The notes below the pieces were generated by a model, which saw only the letters and a program-made list of their open reading frames with translations, had not been told where the DNA came from and searched no databases. This document shows positions 54,955-62,653 of a stretch of DNA of 64,000 bases, in pieces. Position 1 is the stretch's first letter. The number at the start of each line of letters is the position of its first letter. This DNA comes from Flexivirga oryzae (lineage in GTDB: Bacteria; Actinomycetota; Actinomycetes; Actinomycetales; Dermatophilaceae). A program made the translations under genes and the position numbers. Location: contig NZ_JACHVQ010000001.1 of NCBI RefSeq assembly GCF_014190805.1, positions 2,294,001-2,358,000 of the forward strand, written 5' to 3'.

Positions 54955-56957
54955 CGGCCGCCGCGCCGCACCGAGCCCGGCGCCGGCCCGTCATACCGCA
55001 TCTCGTGCCCCTGGCTGGACCGCAGCTGCCAGGGCACGCTCGCCACCAGCACGCCCGGGGTGAACAGCAGACGGGACTTCAACCGCAGCGCGGACTGGTT
55101 GTGCAGCAGCTGCTCGTACCACTTGCCGACCACGTATTCGGGGATGTAGACCATGACCACGTCGCGCGGACTGTCCCGGCGAACGGTCTTGACGTAGTTG
55201 ACGATCGGCCGGGTGATCTCCCGGTAGGGCGAGGCGATGATCTTCAGCGTGACCGGGATCTCGCGCCGCTCCCACTCCGCCTGTAGCGCCTTGGTCTCCT
55301 CCGGGTCGACGTCGACGGTGATCGCCTCCAGCACCGACGGCCTGGTCGCCCGCGCGTACGCCAGCGCGCGCATCGTCGGCTTGTGCAGCTTGGACACCAG
55401 CACCACAGCGTGGACCCGGGAGGGCAACAGCTGGTCGTCGTCGGTCTCCGCCAGCAGCAGCTCCTTGCTGACGTTGCTGTAGTGCCGGCGGATCTGCACC
55501 ATCAGCGCGAACAGCACCACCATGGCCGCCACCGCGTATCCGGCGCCGTGCAGGAACTTGGTCAGCAGCACCACGACGAGCACGGTCCCGGACATCGCCG
55601 CACCGATCGCGTTGATGACCCGGGCGCGCTTCATCCGGGACCGGGAGGTCGGCGGGTCGTCGGAGCGCAGGTTGCGGTTCCAGTGCCGGATCATGCCGAT
55701 CTGGCTGGTCGTGAACGACACGAACACCCCGACGATGTAGAGCTGGATCAGCCGGGTCGGTTCGGCGTCGTAGACCACCACCAGCAGCATGGCGACCCCG
55801 GCGAGGATCAGGATGCCGTTGGAGTAGGCCAGCCGGTCGCCGCGGGTGTGCAGCTGCCGCGGCAGCCACCCGTCGCGCGCCAGGATCGAGGCGAGCACCG
55901 GGAAACCGTTGAACGCGGTGTTGGCGGCCAGCACCAGGATGATCCCGGTCACGATCGAGACGAAGATGATGCCGGGCAGGAAGCCGTGGAAGACCGCGTG
56001 CGCCAGCTGGCCGAGCACAGTGTCCTCGTCGTAGCCGAGCACCGGCTTGCCGTGCAGCAGCAGGCTGCCGGGGTTGTCGGGGTCCTGGATGTGCACCCCG
56101 GTCCAGTTGGCCAGTGTCACGATCGACACGAGCATGACGACCGAGATCGAGCCCATCAGTAGCAGCGTGGACCCGGCGTTCTTGCTCTTGGGCTTCTTGA
56201 AGGCGGGTACGCCGTTCGAGATCGCCTCCACACCGGTCAGCGCTGCACAGCCGCTGGAGAACGCCCGCAGCAGCAGGAAGACCACGGCGATCTGCGACAG
56301 CGCGTCCATGTGCGGTTGTGGCGCCAGGGTGAATTGCGCGGTCTCCGACATCGGCAGGTCGCCGACGAGCTTGCGCACGACGCCGACGATCGCGAGCGCG
56401 ATCACCGCGAGCATGAACAGATAGACGGGTACGGCGAAGAAGCTGCCGGACTCGCGCACACCGCGCAGGTTCATCGCCGTCAACGCGACGATCAGCAGCA
56501 CCGCGACGATGACCTGGTGACCCCGGATGAACGGCATCGCGGAGGCGGCGTTCTGCACACCGGACGCGATCGACACGGCGACCGTCAGCGTGTAGTCGAC
56601 CAGCAGGGCCGACGCGACCGTGAGCCCGGCCTTCGGACCGAGGTTGGTGGTGGCGACCTCGTAGTCGCCGCCGCCGGAGGGGTAGGCGTGCACGTTCTGC
56701 CGGTAGGACGCGACCACGACAGCCATCACGCAGACGACCGCGAGGGTGATCTGCCAGGAGTGGGTGAACGCGAACGACCCGCCGGCGGTGCCGAGCGTCA
56801 GCAGGATCTCGTCGGGTGCGTAGGCGACCGAGGACAGGGCGTCACTCGCGAAGATCGGCAGTGCCAGCTTCTTCGGGAGCAATGTCTCGCCGAGCCGGTC
56901 GCTGCGCATCGCACGACCCACGACAAGGCGCTTCAGGGCGCGACCGGTGCCTGACAC
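54951..56957 (-). CDS. kimA: KimA-type potassium importer (APC superfamily)
   Basis: About 668 residues. Twelve membrane helices in the first 480 residues are followed by a cytosolic domain of about 180 residues. Blocks shared with Bacillus KimA (YdaO) are SDALSSVAYAPDEILLTLG, LLVDYTLTVAVSIASG and AFSSGCAALTGVEAISNGVP, and the C-terminal LLHNQSALRLKSRLLF. KimA is a K+/H+ symporter controlled by c-di-AMP in firmicutes. Adjacency to two TrkA genes supports a potassium role here. GTG at 56957 is my choice; GTG 56987 and ATG 56909 are alternatives. Confidence 0.88.
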   Translation of the reverse strand: MSGTGRALKRLVVGRAMRSDRLGETLLPKKLALPIFASDALSSVAYAPDEILLTLGTAGGSFAFTHSWQITLAVVCVMAVVVASYRQNVHAYPSGGGDYEVATTNLGPKAGLTVASALLVDYTLTVAVSIASGVQNAASAMPFIRGHQVIVAVLLIVALTAMNLRGVRESGSFFAVPVYLFMLAVIALAIVGVVRKLVGDLPMSETAQFTLAPQPHMDALSQIAVVFLLLRAFSSGCAALTGVEAISNGVPAFKKPKSKNAGSTLLLMGSISVVMLVSIVTLANWTGVHIQDPDNPGSLLLHGKPVLGYDEDTVLGQLAHAVFHGFLPGIIFVSIVTGIILVLAANTAFNGFPVLASILARDGWLPRQLHTRGDRLAYSNGILILAGVAMLLVVVYDAEPTRLIQLYIVGVFVSFTTSQIGMIRHWNRNLRSDDPPTSRSRMKRARVINAIGAAMSGTVLVVVLLTKFLHGAGYAVAAMVVLFALMVQIRRHYSNVSKELLLAETDDDQLLPSRVHAVVLVSKLHKPTMRALAYARATRPSVLEAITVDVDPEETKALQAEWERREIPVTLKIIASPYREITRPIVNYVKTVRRDSPRDVVMVYIPEYVVGKWYEQLLHNQSALRLKSRLLFTPGVLVASVPWQLRSSQGHEMRYDGPAPGSVRRGGR

Positions 56958-57078
56958 AACGCGCAAGTGTACGGCTGCAAGCCGCACGTTCGGGACGGCG
57001 AGTTCCCATTCGGGACGCGACCTGCGTCACACGACGTCCGCGGGCCGGAGCGAGTGCGGTCGCCGCGCCGCTCTCCGG

Positions 57079-57084
57079 TAGCGT
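57079..57084 (+). promoter_or_regulatory. Candidate -10 box for trkA (leaderless)
   Basis: TAGCGT at 57079-57084 ends 8 bases before the GTG at 57093. The same word GGTAGCGTT occurs before the TPP riboswitch (39853). No ribosome binding site is visible, so a leaderless mRNA is likely. Confidence 0.5.
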
Positions 57085-57092
57085 TTCGTTCT

Positions 57093-57755
57093 GTGTACTT
57101 CGTGATCATGGGTTGTGGTCGGGTCGGCTCGATGCTGGCGTTGAGCCTGGAGAAGCACGGTCAGGAGGTCTCGATCATCGACCAGGACGAGGCCGCGTTC
57201 CGCCGTCTCGGCCCGAGGTTCGAGGGCCGCCGCGTCACCGGCATCGGGTTCGACCGCGAGACGCTGATCCGCGCCGGCATCAAGGGTGCCGACGCCTTCG
57301 CCGCGGTGAGCAGCGGTGACAACTCCAACATCCTGGCGGCACGGGTCGCCCGCGAGACGTTCGACATCCAGAACGTCGTCGCCCGCATCTACGACCCGGG
57401 CCGCGCCGAGGTGTACGAGCGGCTCGGCATACCAACGGTCGCCACCGTGCGCTGGACCAGCGACCAGATCCTGCGCAAGGTCCTGCCGATGGGTGCGCTG
57501 CCCGTGCACACCGACGCGAGCGGCCGGGTGGTCATCGCCGAGATCCCGCCGGACCCGTCGTGGATCGGCACCCCGTTGCACCGGATCGAGGAGGAGACCG
57601 GCGCACGCGTCGCCTACCTGACCCGGTTGGGCGACGGGATGATGCCCGAGGCCGACTCGGTCTACCAGGAGGGCGACCTGCTGCACCTGACCATGCCGAG
57701 CAGCCGGGTCCAGGAGATCGAAGCTCAGCTCAAGTCCACCAAGCCGGTCGACTGA
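57093..57755 (+). CDS. trkA: TrkA-family potassium uptake regulatory protein (first copy, CeoB-like)
   Basis: 220 residues from the GTG at 57093. The RCK-N Rossmann domain has VIMGCGRVGSMLALSLEKHG (GxGxxG) and the acidic end of the second strand SIIDQDE. The RCK-C domain covers about 140-215. These subunits bind NAD(H) or nucleotides and gate K+ transport. It pairs with the second TrkA 37 bp downstream and is divergent from the KimA-type importer. Confidence 0.93.
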   Translation: MYFVIMGCGRVGSMLALSLEKHGQEVSIIDQDEAAFRRLGPRFEGRRVTGIGFDRETLIRAGIKGADAFAAVSSGDNSNILAARVARETFDIQNVVARIYDPGRAEVYERLGIPTVATVRWTSDQILRKVLPMGALPVHTDASGRVVIAEIPPDPSWIGTPLHRIEEETGARVAYLTRLGDGMMPEADSVYQEGDLLHLTMPSSRVQEIEAQLKSTKPVD

Positions 57756-57792
57756 ACGTCGTAAACAACTGCAGCCCAAGGAGATTCGTCAG

Positions 57793-58491
57793 ATGCGAGT
57801 TGTTGTCGTCGGTGCCGGAAGTGTCGGTCGGTCGATCGCGCGCGAGCTGATCCTGCGCGAGCACCAGGTGCTCATCATCGACAAGTACGCCGAGGAGTCC
57901 CGCGCCAGCTCGGTGCCGGAGGCGTCCTGGCTGTTGGCGGACGCGTGTGAGATCGCGACCTTGCGCGAGGCCGACCTGCAGTCCTGCGAGGTGGTGGTCT
58001 GCGCCAGCGGCGACGACAAGGTCAACCTGGTGGTCTCGTTGCTGGCCAAGACCGAGTTCGGCATCAACCGGACCGTGGCCCGGGTGAACAACCCCAAGAA
58101 CGAGTGGATGTTCGACGAGGCGTGGGGCGTGGACGTCGCGGTGTCGACGCCACGGCTGATGACCGCACTCGTCGAGGAGGCCGTCAGCGTCGGCGACCTG
58201 GTGCGCCTCTTCCAGTTCCAGCAGGGCAAGGCCACCATGGTCGAGATCACCGTGCCCGCCGACAGCCCCAACGTCGGGGTCGCGGTGAGCCAGCTGGAGC
58301 TGCCGCCGGAGTGCGTGCTGGTCGGCATCATCCGCGACAACGTGCCGATCGCTCCGACGCCGTACGACGCCATCGAGGCGCTCGACGAACTGCTGCTGCT
58401 CGCGACCCCCGAGGCCGAGCAGTCGCTGGGCGCGGTGCTGACCGGCCGACCGGCCGATCAGATCCGTACGCACTCCCCCGCCGGGGACTGA
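57793..58491 (+). CDS. TrkA-family potassium uptake regulatory protein (second copy, CeoC-like)
   Basis: 232 residues. It has RCK-N with MRVVVVGAGSVGRSIARELI and VLIIDKY, and RCK-C near 140-215. AAGGAG lies eight bases before the ATG. The two consecutive TrkA genes match the ceoB/ceoC pair of mycobacteria. No TrkH/KtrB channel gene is in the window; KimA upstream is the only visible partner. Confidence 0.93.
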   Translation: MRVVVVGAGSVGRSIARELILREHQVLIIDKYAEESRASSVPEASWLLADACEIATLREADLQSCEVVVCASGDDKVNLVVSLLAKTEFGINRTVARVNNPKNEWMFDEAWGVDVAVSTPRLMTALVEEAVSVGDLVRLFQFQQGKATMVEITVPADSPNVGVAVSQLELPPECVLVGIIRDNVPIAPTPYDAIEALDELLLLATPEAEQSLGAVLTGRPADQIRTHSPAGD

Positions 58492-58495
58492 CGGC

Positions 58496-58867
58496 TCAGG
58501 GAGCCTTGATCTCGTAGGACGGGTTGAAGATGGTCGGAGTGCCCTTCACGTAGGTCACCCGGCCATGCACCTTCAGGTAGGTGCCCGGCTCGATGCCGGC
58601 GATCTTGCGCCGGCCGAGCCAGACGAGGTTCATCGTCTTGCTGCCGTCGTCCAGGTCGACGACCATGGCCGGCACGGAGTCGCCGCGGGGACGCAGGCTG
58701 ACGCTGCGCACGGTGCCACAGCACGACACCATCGACCGGTCCACGGCGTCACAGATGGGTGTCGCCCCGAGCTTGCGGGTGGTCTCCCGCAGCTCGTCGC
58801 TCTCCAACTGCTCCACCGGTTTGGCGAGACGCTCGGCGACCTTGCCCAGTGATGTCTTCCAACTCAT
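58496..58867 (-). CDS. OB-fold nucleic-acid-binding domain protein
   Basis: 123 residues. An N-terminal helical part (MSWKTSLGKVAERLAKPVEQ) precedes an OB fold: CCGTVRSVSLRP, VPAMVVDLDDGSKTMNLVWL and GTYLKVHGRVTYVKGTPTI. It resembles the conserved actinobacterial OB protein next to ceoBC (Rv2694c type). The function is unknown. It starts 1 bp after the DUF3710 stop and is convergent with the second TrkA gene (4-bp gap). Confidence 0.85.
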   Translation of the reverse strand: MSWKTSLGKVAERLAKPVEQLESDELRETTRKLGATPICDAVDRSMVSCCGTVRSVSLRPRGDSVPAMVVDLDDGSKTMNLVWLGRRKIAGIEPGTYLKVHGRVTYVKGTPTIFNPSYEIKAP

Positions 58868-58868
58868 C

Positions 58869-59759
58869 TCAACGCACCTCGGTGATCTCCGGGCCTCGCT
58901 CGAACGGCTTGAAGTCGTCGGCCGTCTCGGACCGGTCGCCGGTCTGGTCCGGTTTGGCGTTCGGGTCCTGCGCGACCTCCTCGGCCTGCGCCTGGGCCTG
59001 CGTCTGGATGTCCTGCGGGATCTCCAGCGGCAGCATCTCCCGTGGGGCGCGCGGTTCGCCGCCGCGCGTCACGACGCTGTGGCGGGCGAACTCCAGCAGC
59101 TGGTTGCCGGTAGCCTCGTCGATCGCGGCGTTGCCGGACAGGACCACCCGCAGGAACCACCGCGGCCCGTCGACGCCGACGAACCGGGCCGGTGCGTACG
59201 TCGTGCGGCCGTCCTGGCCGCGCGTGGGCATCCGGGTGTGCAGCTCGATGCCGAGCGGACCGAGCCGCTCCTCGGCGGTGCCACCGCCGGCGATCAGGTT
59301 GTCGGCGATCTCGTCGCGGATCTCGTCCCAGACGCCGCGGCTCTTGGGTGCCGCGAACGCCTGCAGCTGGCAGGCGGAGCCTTCGACGACCGCGGTCAGG
59401 CCGGTGATCTCCTGGCCGGCGTCGTCGACGTCGAGCCGCAGCTCCATGCCGGGCTGCGGGATGATCGCGATCGCGCCGAAGTCGAGCAGCCCGTCGAGTT
59501 CTGTGACCTCGCTGCGGTCGTAGGGGCCGTCGGAGCGGTCCAGGTCGAAGGGGCGCGGCAACCGGCTCGGCTCGTCCTGCGCCGCTTCGTCGTCGGCGTC
59601 CTGGTCGTCGGCCGCCTCGTCCTCGGGTTCGGCGTCGTCCGCCGTGACATCCGCGTCGGTGTCCACCTCGTCCGGATCGACCTCGAGGTCCTCGTCGACC
59701 TCGGTGACGTCGACCTCGTCGGACGCCTGTTCCTTGGCCTTGCGCCGGAAGAGTGCCAC
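58869..59759 (-). CDS. DUF3710 family protein with acidic N-terminal region
   Basis: 296 residues from the GTG at 59759 (VALFRRKAKEQ). Residues 12-75 are highly acidic and probably disordered. The conserved DUF3710 core follows with FDLDRSDGPYDRSEV and IIPQPGMELRLDVDD, then PRWFLRVVLSGNAAID. The function is unknown. AAAGGGG is upstream. In mycobacteria this gene lies between dut and the OB-fold gene; dut is not present here. Confidence 0.88.
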   Translation of the reverse strand: MALFRRKAKEQASDEVDVTEVDEDLEVDPDEVDTDADVTADDAEPEDEAADDQDADDEAAQDEPSRLPRPFDLDRSDGPYDRSEVTELDGLLDFGAIAIIPQPGMELRLDVDDAGQEITGLTAVVEGSACQLQAFAAPKSRGVWDEIRDEIADNLIAGGGTAEERLGPLGIELHTRMPTRGQDGRTTYAPARFVGVDGPRWFLRVVLSGNAAIDEATGNQLLEFARHSVVTRGGEPRAPREMLPLEIPQDIQTQAQAQAEEVAQDPNAKPDQTGDRSETADDFKPFERGPEITEVR

Positions 59760-59918
59760 TGCGCTCGTGCCCCTTTGCCTTGATTGCTGGTCGGTGGAAT
59801 GTGTTGTCGTACGGCGGTCAGCGGTGACCGGAGCCACCGCTGCCGCTCGGATCCAGTGTCGCCCTGGCGGACCCCGGAAGCGAATCGGGCGTTCCCCGAT
59901 CCGCCTCCCGAGTCCTCG

Positions 59919-60218
59919 TCAGGCCGCGCACTCGGTGCACACCGGCAGGCCGCCCTCCTCTTTGGCCAGCTGGCTGCGGTGGTGCACCAGGAAGCACTTC
60001 GAGCAGGTGAACTCGTCGGCCTGGCGAGGGATCACCTGCACCGAGAGCTGCTCACCCGACAGGTCGGCACCGGGCAGCTCGAAGCCTTCGGCCTGCTCGG
60101 TCTCGTCCACGTCGACGTTTGCGGTGCTCTTGTCGTTCCGACGAGCCTTCAACTCCTCGATCGAGTCGTTGTCGATGTCATCGTCGCTTTTCCGCGGAGC
60201 GTCGTAATCAGTTGCCAT
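59919..60218 (-). CDS. DUF4193 family protein with zinc-ribbon
   Basis: 99 residues from the ATG at 60218. It begins MATDYDAPRKSDDDIDNDS, the conserved opening of DUF4193. The C-terminus has two CxxC pairs (CSKC and CTEC), 20-odd residues apart, a likely zinc ribbon. The middle is acidic. The function is unknown; its strict conservation in actinobacteria suggests a role in transcription or translation (inference). The 171 bp upstream probably hold its promoter. Confidence 0.9.
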   Translation of the reverse strand: MATDYDAPRKSDDDIDNDSIEELKARRNDKSTANVDVDETEQAEGFELPGADLSGEQLSVQVIPRQADEFTCSKCFLVHHRSQLAKEEGGLPVCTECAA

Positions 60219-60389
60219 TGCGGTCGTTCCCGTCTCCTCGTCGCTCAGAGTCCCGCCTGAGCGGAATGTTTCGGCGTCTTCGCGCGCAATAACGCTGGAC
60301 GCCCGCGTTTTGTGCCCGGACCGGCGGGATTTTGCCCTATCGAGATGCGGAACCAAAACCCGGGGTCGGTTCTTCCGTTCGCGTAACCG

Positions 60390-61226
60390 TCAGCGATCGA
60401 CCAGCGGCGCCAGCGCGGCGACCTGTGCGGGGCATCCGGCGACCACCAGATCGGAGCCGGGAGCGCCCCCTGCGACACCCTGCACGACACCGCCGGCCTC
60501 GGTCACGACCAGCCACCCGGCCGCCAGATCCCAGGGGTTCAGCCCGGACTCGTAGTAGCCGTCGAGGCGGCCGGCGGCCACGCAACACAGGTCGATCGCG
60601 GCGCTTCCGGCGCGCCGGATGTCACGGACCTGCGGGATCAGGTCGACGACCACCGCGGCCTGCCGCCGGCGCTTGTCGACGTCGTAGCCGAATCCGGTGG
60701 CGACCAGGCTGAGCGCGAGGTCCCCCTGGTCGCTCACCCGGAGCGCGCTCGTGCGCCCGCGGTGCTCCAGGAACGCCCCGCCGCCGCTGCGGGCGTGGAA
60801 CAGCTCGTCGGTGACCGGGTTCACCACCGCACCGGCGACCGTGCGCCACTGCCCCGGGGTGTGGACGTCACCGACGCACGCGGCCACCGAGACGGCATAC
60901 GCGGGCAGCTCGTAGAGGTAGTTGACGGTGCCGTCGATCGGGTCGACGACCCAGGTGATCCCGGTCTCCGAGGGCCGGGAGGCGCCTTCCTCACCGAGCA
61001 GCCCGTCGCCGGGCCGTGCCGACGCCAGGCGGCTGCGCAGCAGCTCCTCGCTGCGCCGGTCCATGACGGTGACGATGTCGGTGCGGGTCGTCTTGGTGGC
61101 CGCGACGCCGAGCCGCTCAGGTCGTTCGGTCACGATCAGCTCCCCGGCCTCGCGGGCCAGCGCGCAGGCGAGCTCCTCCAGCAGCGCGAGCTCGGCGGGT
61201 TGCAGGTTGGGCTCGGTGGTGGTCAT
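60390..61226 (-). CDS. suhB: Inositol monophosphatase family protein SuhB
   Basis: 278 residues from the ATG at 61226, with GGAAGGGA about ten bases upstream. Metal-binding motifs of the FIG/IMPase superfamily: GEEG near 97, DPIDGTVNYLY near 113-123, and WDLAAGWLVVTEAGG. It dephosphorylates inositol phosphate or a similar sugar phosphate. Its ATG lies 5 bp after the ferrochelatase stop, so the two genes are probably co-transcribed. Confidence 0.93.
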   Translation of the reverse strand: MTTTEPNLQPAELALLEELACALAREAGELIVTERPERLGVAATKTTRTDIVTVMDRRSEELLRSRLASARPGDGLLGEEGASRPSETGITWVVDPIDGTVNYLYELPAYAVSVAACVGDVHTPGQWRTVAGAVVNPVTDELFHARSGGGAFLEHRGRTSALRVSDQGDLALSLVATGFGYDVDKRRRQAAVVVDLIPQVRDIRRAGSAAIDLCCVAAGRLDGYYESGLNPWDLAAGWLVVTEAGGVVQGVAGGAPGSDLVVAGCPAQVAALAPLVDR

Positions 61227-61231
61227 CGCGA

Positions 61232-62437
61232 TCAGTCCCTTCCGCAGGCTGCGGGCTTGGCCGTCCGCAGGTTGGGGCAGCAGCCGGCGGCGCAGACGGA
61301 CGGCATCGCCTCCCCCGGCCAGGCGAGCGGGTCGACCCGTTCCCCGCGGGCCTCGGCGGCGCGCTCCTCGACCAGGTCGACCAGGCCCATCACGAACTCG
61401 GCGTCGGTGCCCACCGTCGGCACCCGCGTCATCCGCAGGCCGACCTCCGCGGCGGTCTCGGCGGCCTCGGTGTCCAGGTCGTGCACGACCTCCATGTGGT
61501 CGGACACGAACCCGATGGGCGCGACCACCACGTCGGTGATGCCGTCGTCGGCGAGCCGCCGCAGGTGGTCGTTGACGTCCGGCTCCAGCCACGGCTGCTC
61601 GGGCCGGCCGGACCGCGAGCAGTAGACCAGCGCCCCGGACAGGTTGCGGTCCAGGGTGATGCCCGCCTCGTCCAGGACGACGTGGGCGATCTCGTCGTGC
61701 TGGTGGTCGTAGAGGTTGCCCTCCCCGTCCCCGGGCCCGGAGGTGTCGTCCATCGCGGTCGGGATCGAGTGGGTCACGAACACCACCCGCAGCTTGTCGT
61801 CGTCGGGCTGTCCGCAGGCACGCACCGCGTCGGTGACCAGGCGGATGTTGACCCGCGCGAAGCTCGGGTGCGTCGCGTACTGGCGGATCTTGTCCACCTG
61901 CAGCGAGCGGCCCTCGTCGGCGAGGCCGGCGAGCGCCGCGGCGATGTCCTCGCGGTACTGCCGGCACGAGCTGTATGACGCGTAGGCGCTCGTGGTGACC
62001 ACCAGGATCCGTTGCGACCCGGCGTCCTGTGCGCCGCGCAGCACGTCGGCCAGGAACGGCTCGCTGTTGCGATTGGCCACCAGCACGGGGGTGGAGTAGC
62101 CGCGGCGCCGCAGCTCCGCGCGGATCGCCTGCTGCAGCGCGCGCGTCTGCTCGTTGATCGGGCTGCGCCCGCCGCGCGCGAAGTAGTGCTCGGCGACCTC
62201 TTCGAGGCGTTCGTCGGGTATGCCGCGTCCGCCGGTCACCCGGCGCAGGAACGGCATCACCTCGTCCGGGCCCTCCGGTCCGCCGAAGGAGAGGAGCACG
62301 ACGGCGTCATACGGCTGGAGCGCGAGCGACTCGCCCACCGGTTGCGTGCCCGGGTCCGGCACGGGAGCGCTCGGCTCCGGTCCTGACGGCACGGGTCGCG
62401 GCGTCTGCTCGGGGGGCTCGGCGATCGGCGACGACAT
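61232..62437 (-). CDS. hemH: Coproporphyrin ferrochelatase HemH (CpfC)
   Basis: 401 residues from the ATG at 62437. A Pro-rich leader of about 40 residues precedes the chelatase fold: YDAVVLLSFGGPEGPDEV, FVTHSIPTAM with the metal-site His, and APIGFVSDHMEVVHDLDTEA with the catalytic Glu. A central Cys (YSSCRQY) and the C-terminal CAAGCC could bind a 2Fe-2S cluster, as in mycobacterial enzymes. It inserts iron into coproporphyrin III before HemQ acts. It lies over 40 kb from hemEYQ. Confidence 0.93.
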   Translation of the reverse strand: MSSPIAEPPEQTPRPVPSGPEPSAPVPDPGTQPVGESLALQPYDAVVLLSFGGPEGPDEVMPFLRRVTGGRGIPDERLEEVAEHYFARGGRSPINEQTRALQQAIRAELRRRGYSTPVLVANRNSEPFLADVLRGAQDAGSQRILVVTTSAYASYSSCRQYREDIAAALAGLADEGRSLQVDKIRQYATHPSFARVNIRLVTDAVRACGQPDDDKLRVVFVTHSIPTAMDDTSGPGDGEGNLYDHQHDEIAHVVLDEAGITLDRNLSGALVYCSRSGRPEQPWLEPDVNDHLRRLADDGITDVVVAPIGFVSDHMEVVHDLDTEAAETAAEVGLRMTRVPTVGTDAEFVMGLVDLVEERAAEARGERVDPLAWPGEAMPSVCAAGCCPNLRTAKPAACGRD

Positions 62438-62653
62438 TGCTTCTGGTGTCTCCTGAGGAGGTCTGCGGGTAGCCGCCCGTGGGGGTCGGCCCCGCCAGCG
62501 TACGACCCCGCGCACGCCCCTGATCGGCGTGCCCTGCAGGGTCGACACGACGCGCCGTGGCATGGTTGTGTGCGGCCGGGTGCAGCGCCGCTGCAACGGC
62601 GACCGAAACCGAGCTCGGCTCGGCGCACCACGGGCTATCTGGGAGACACGCAC

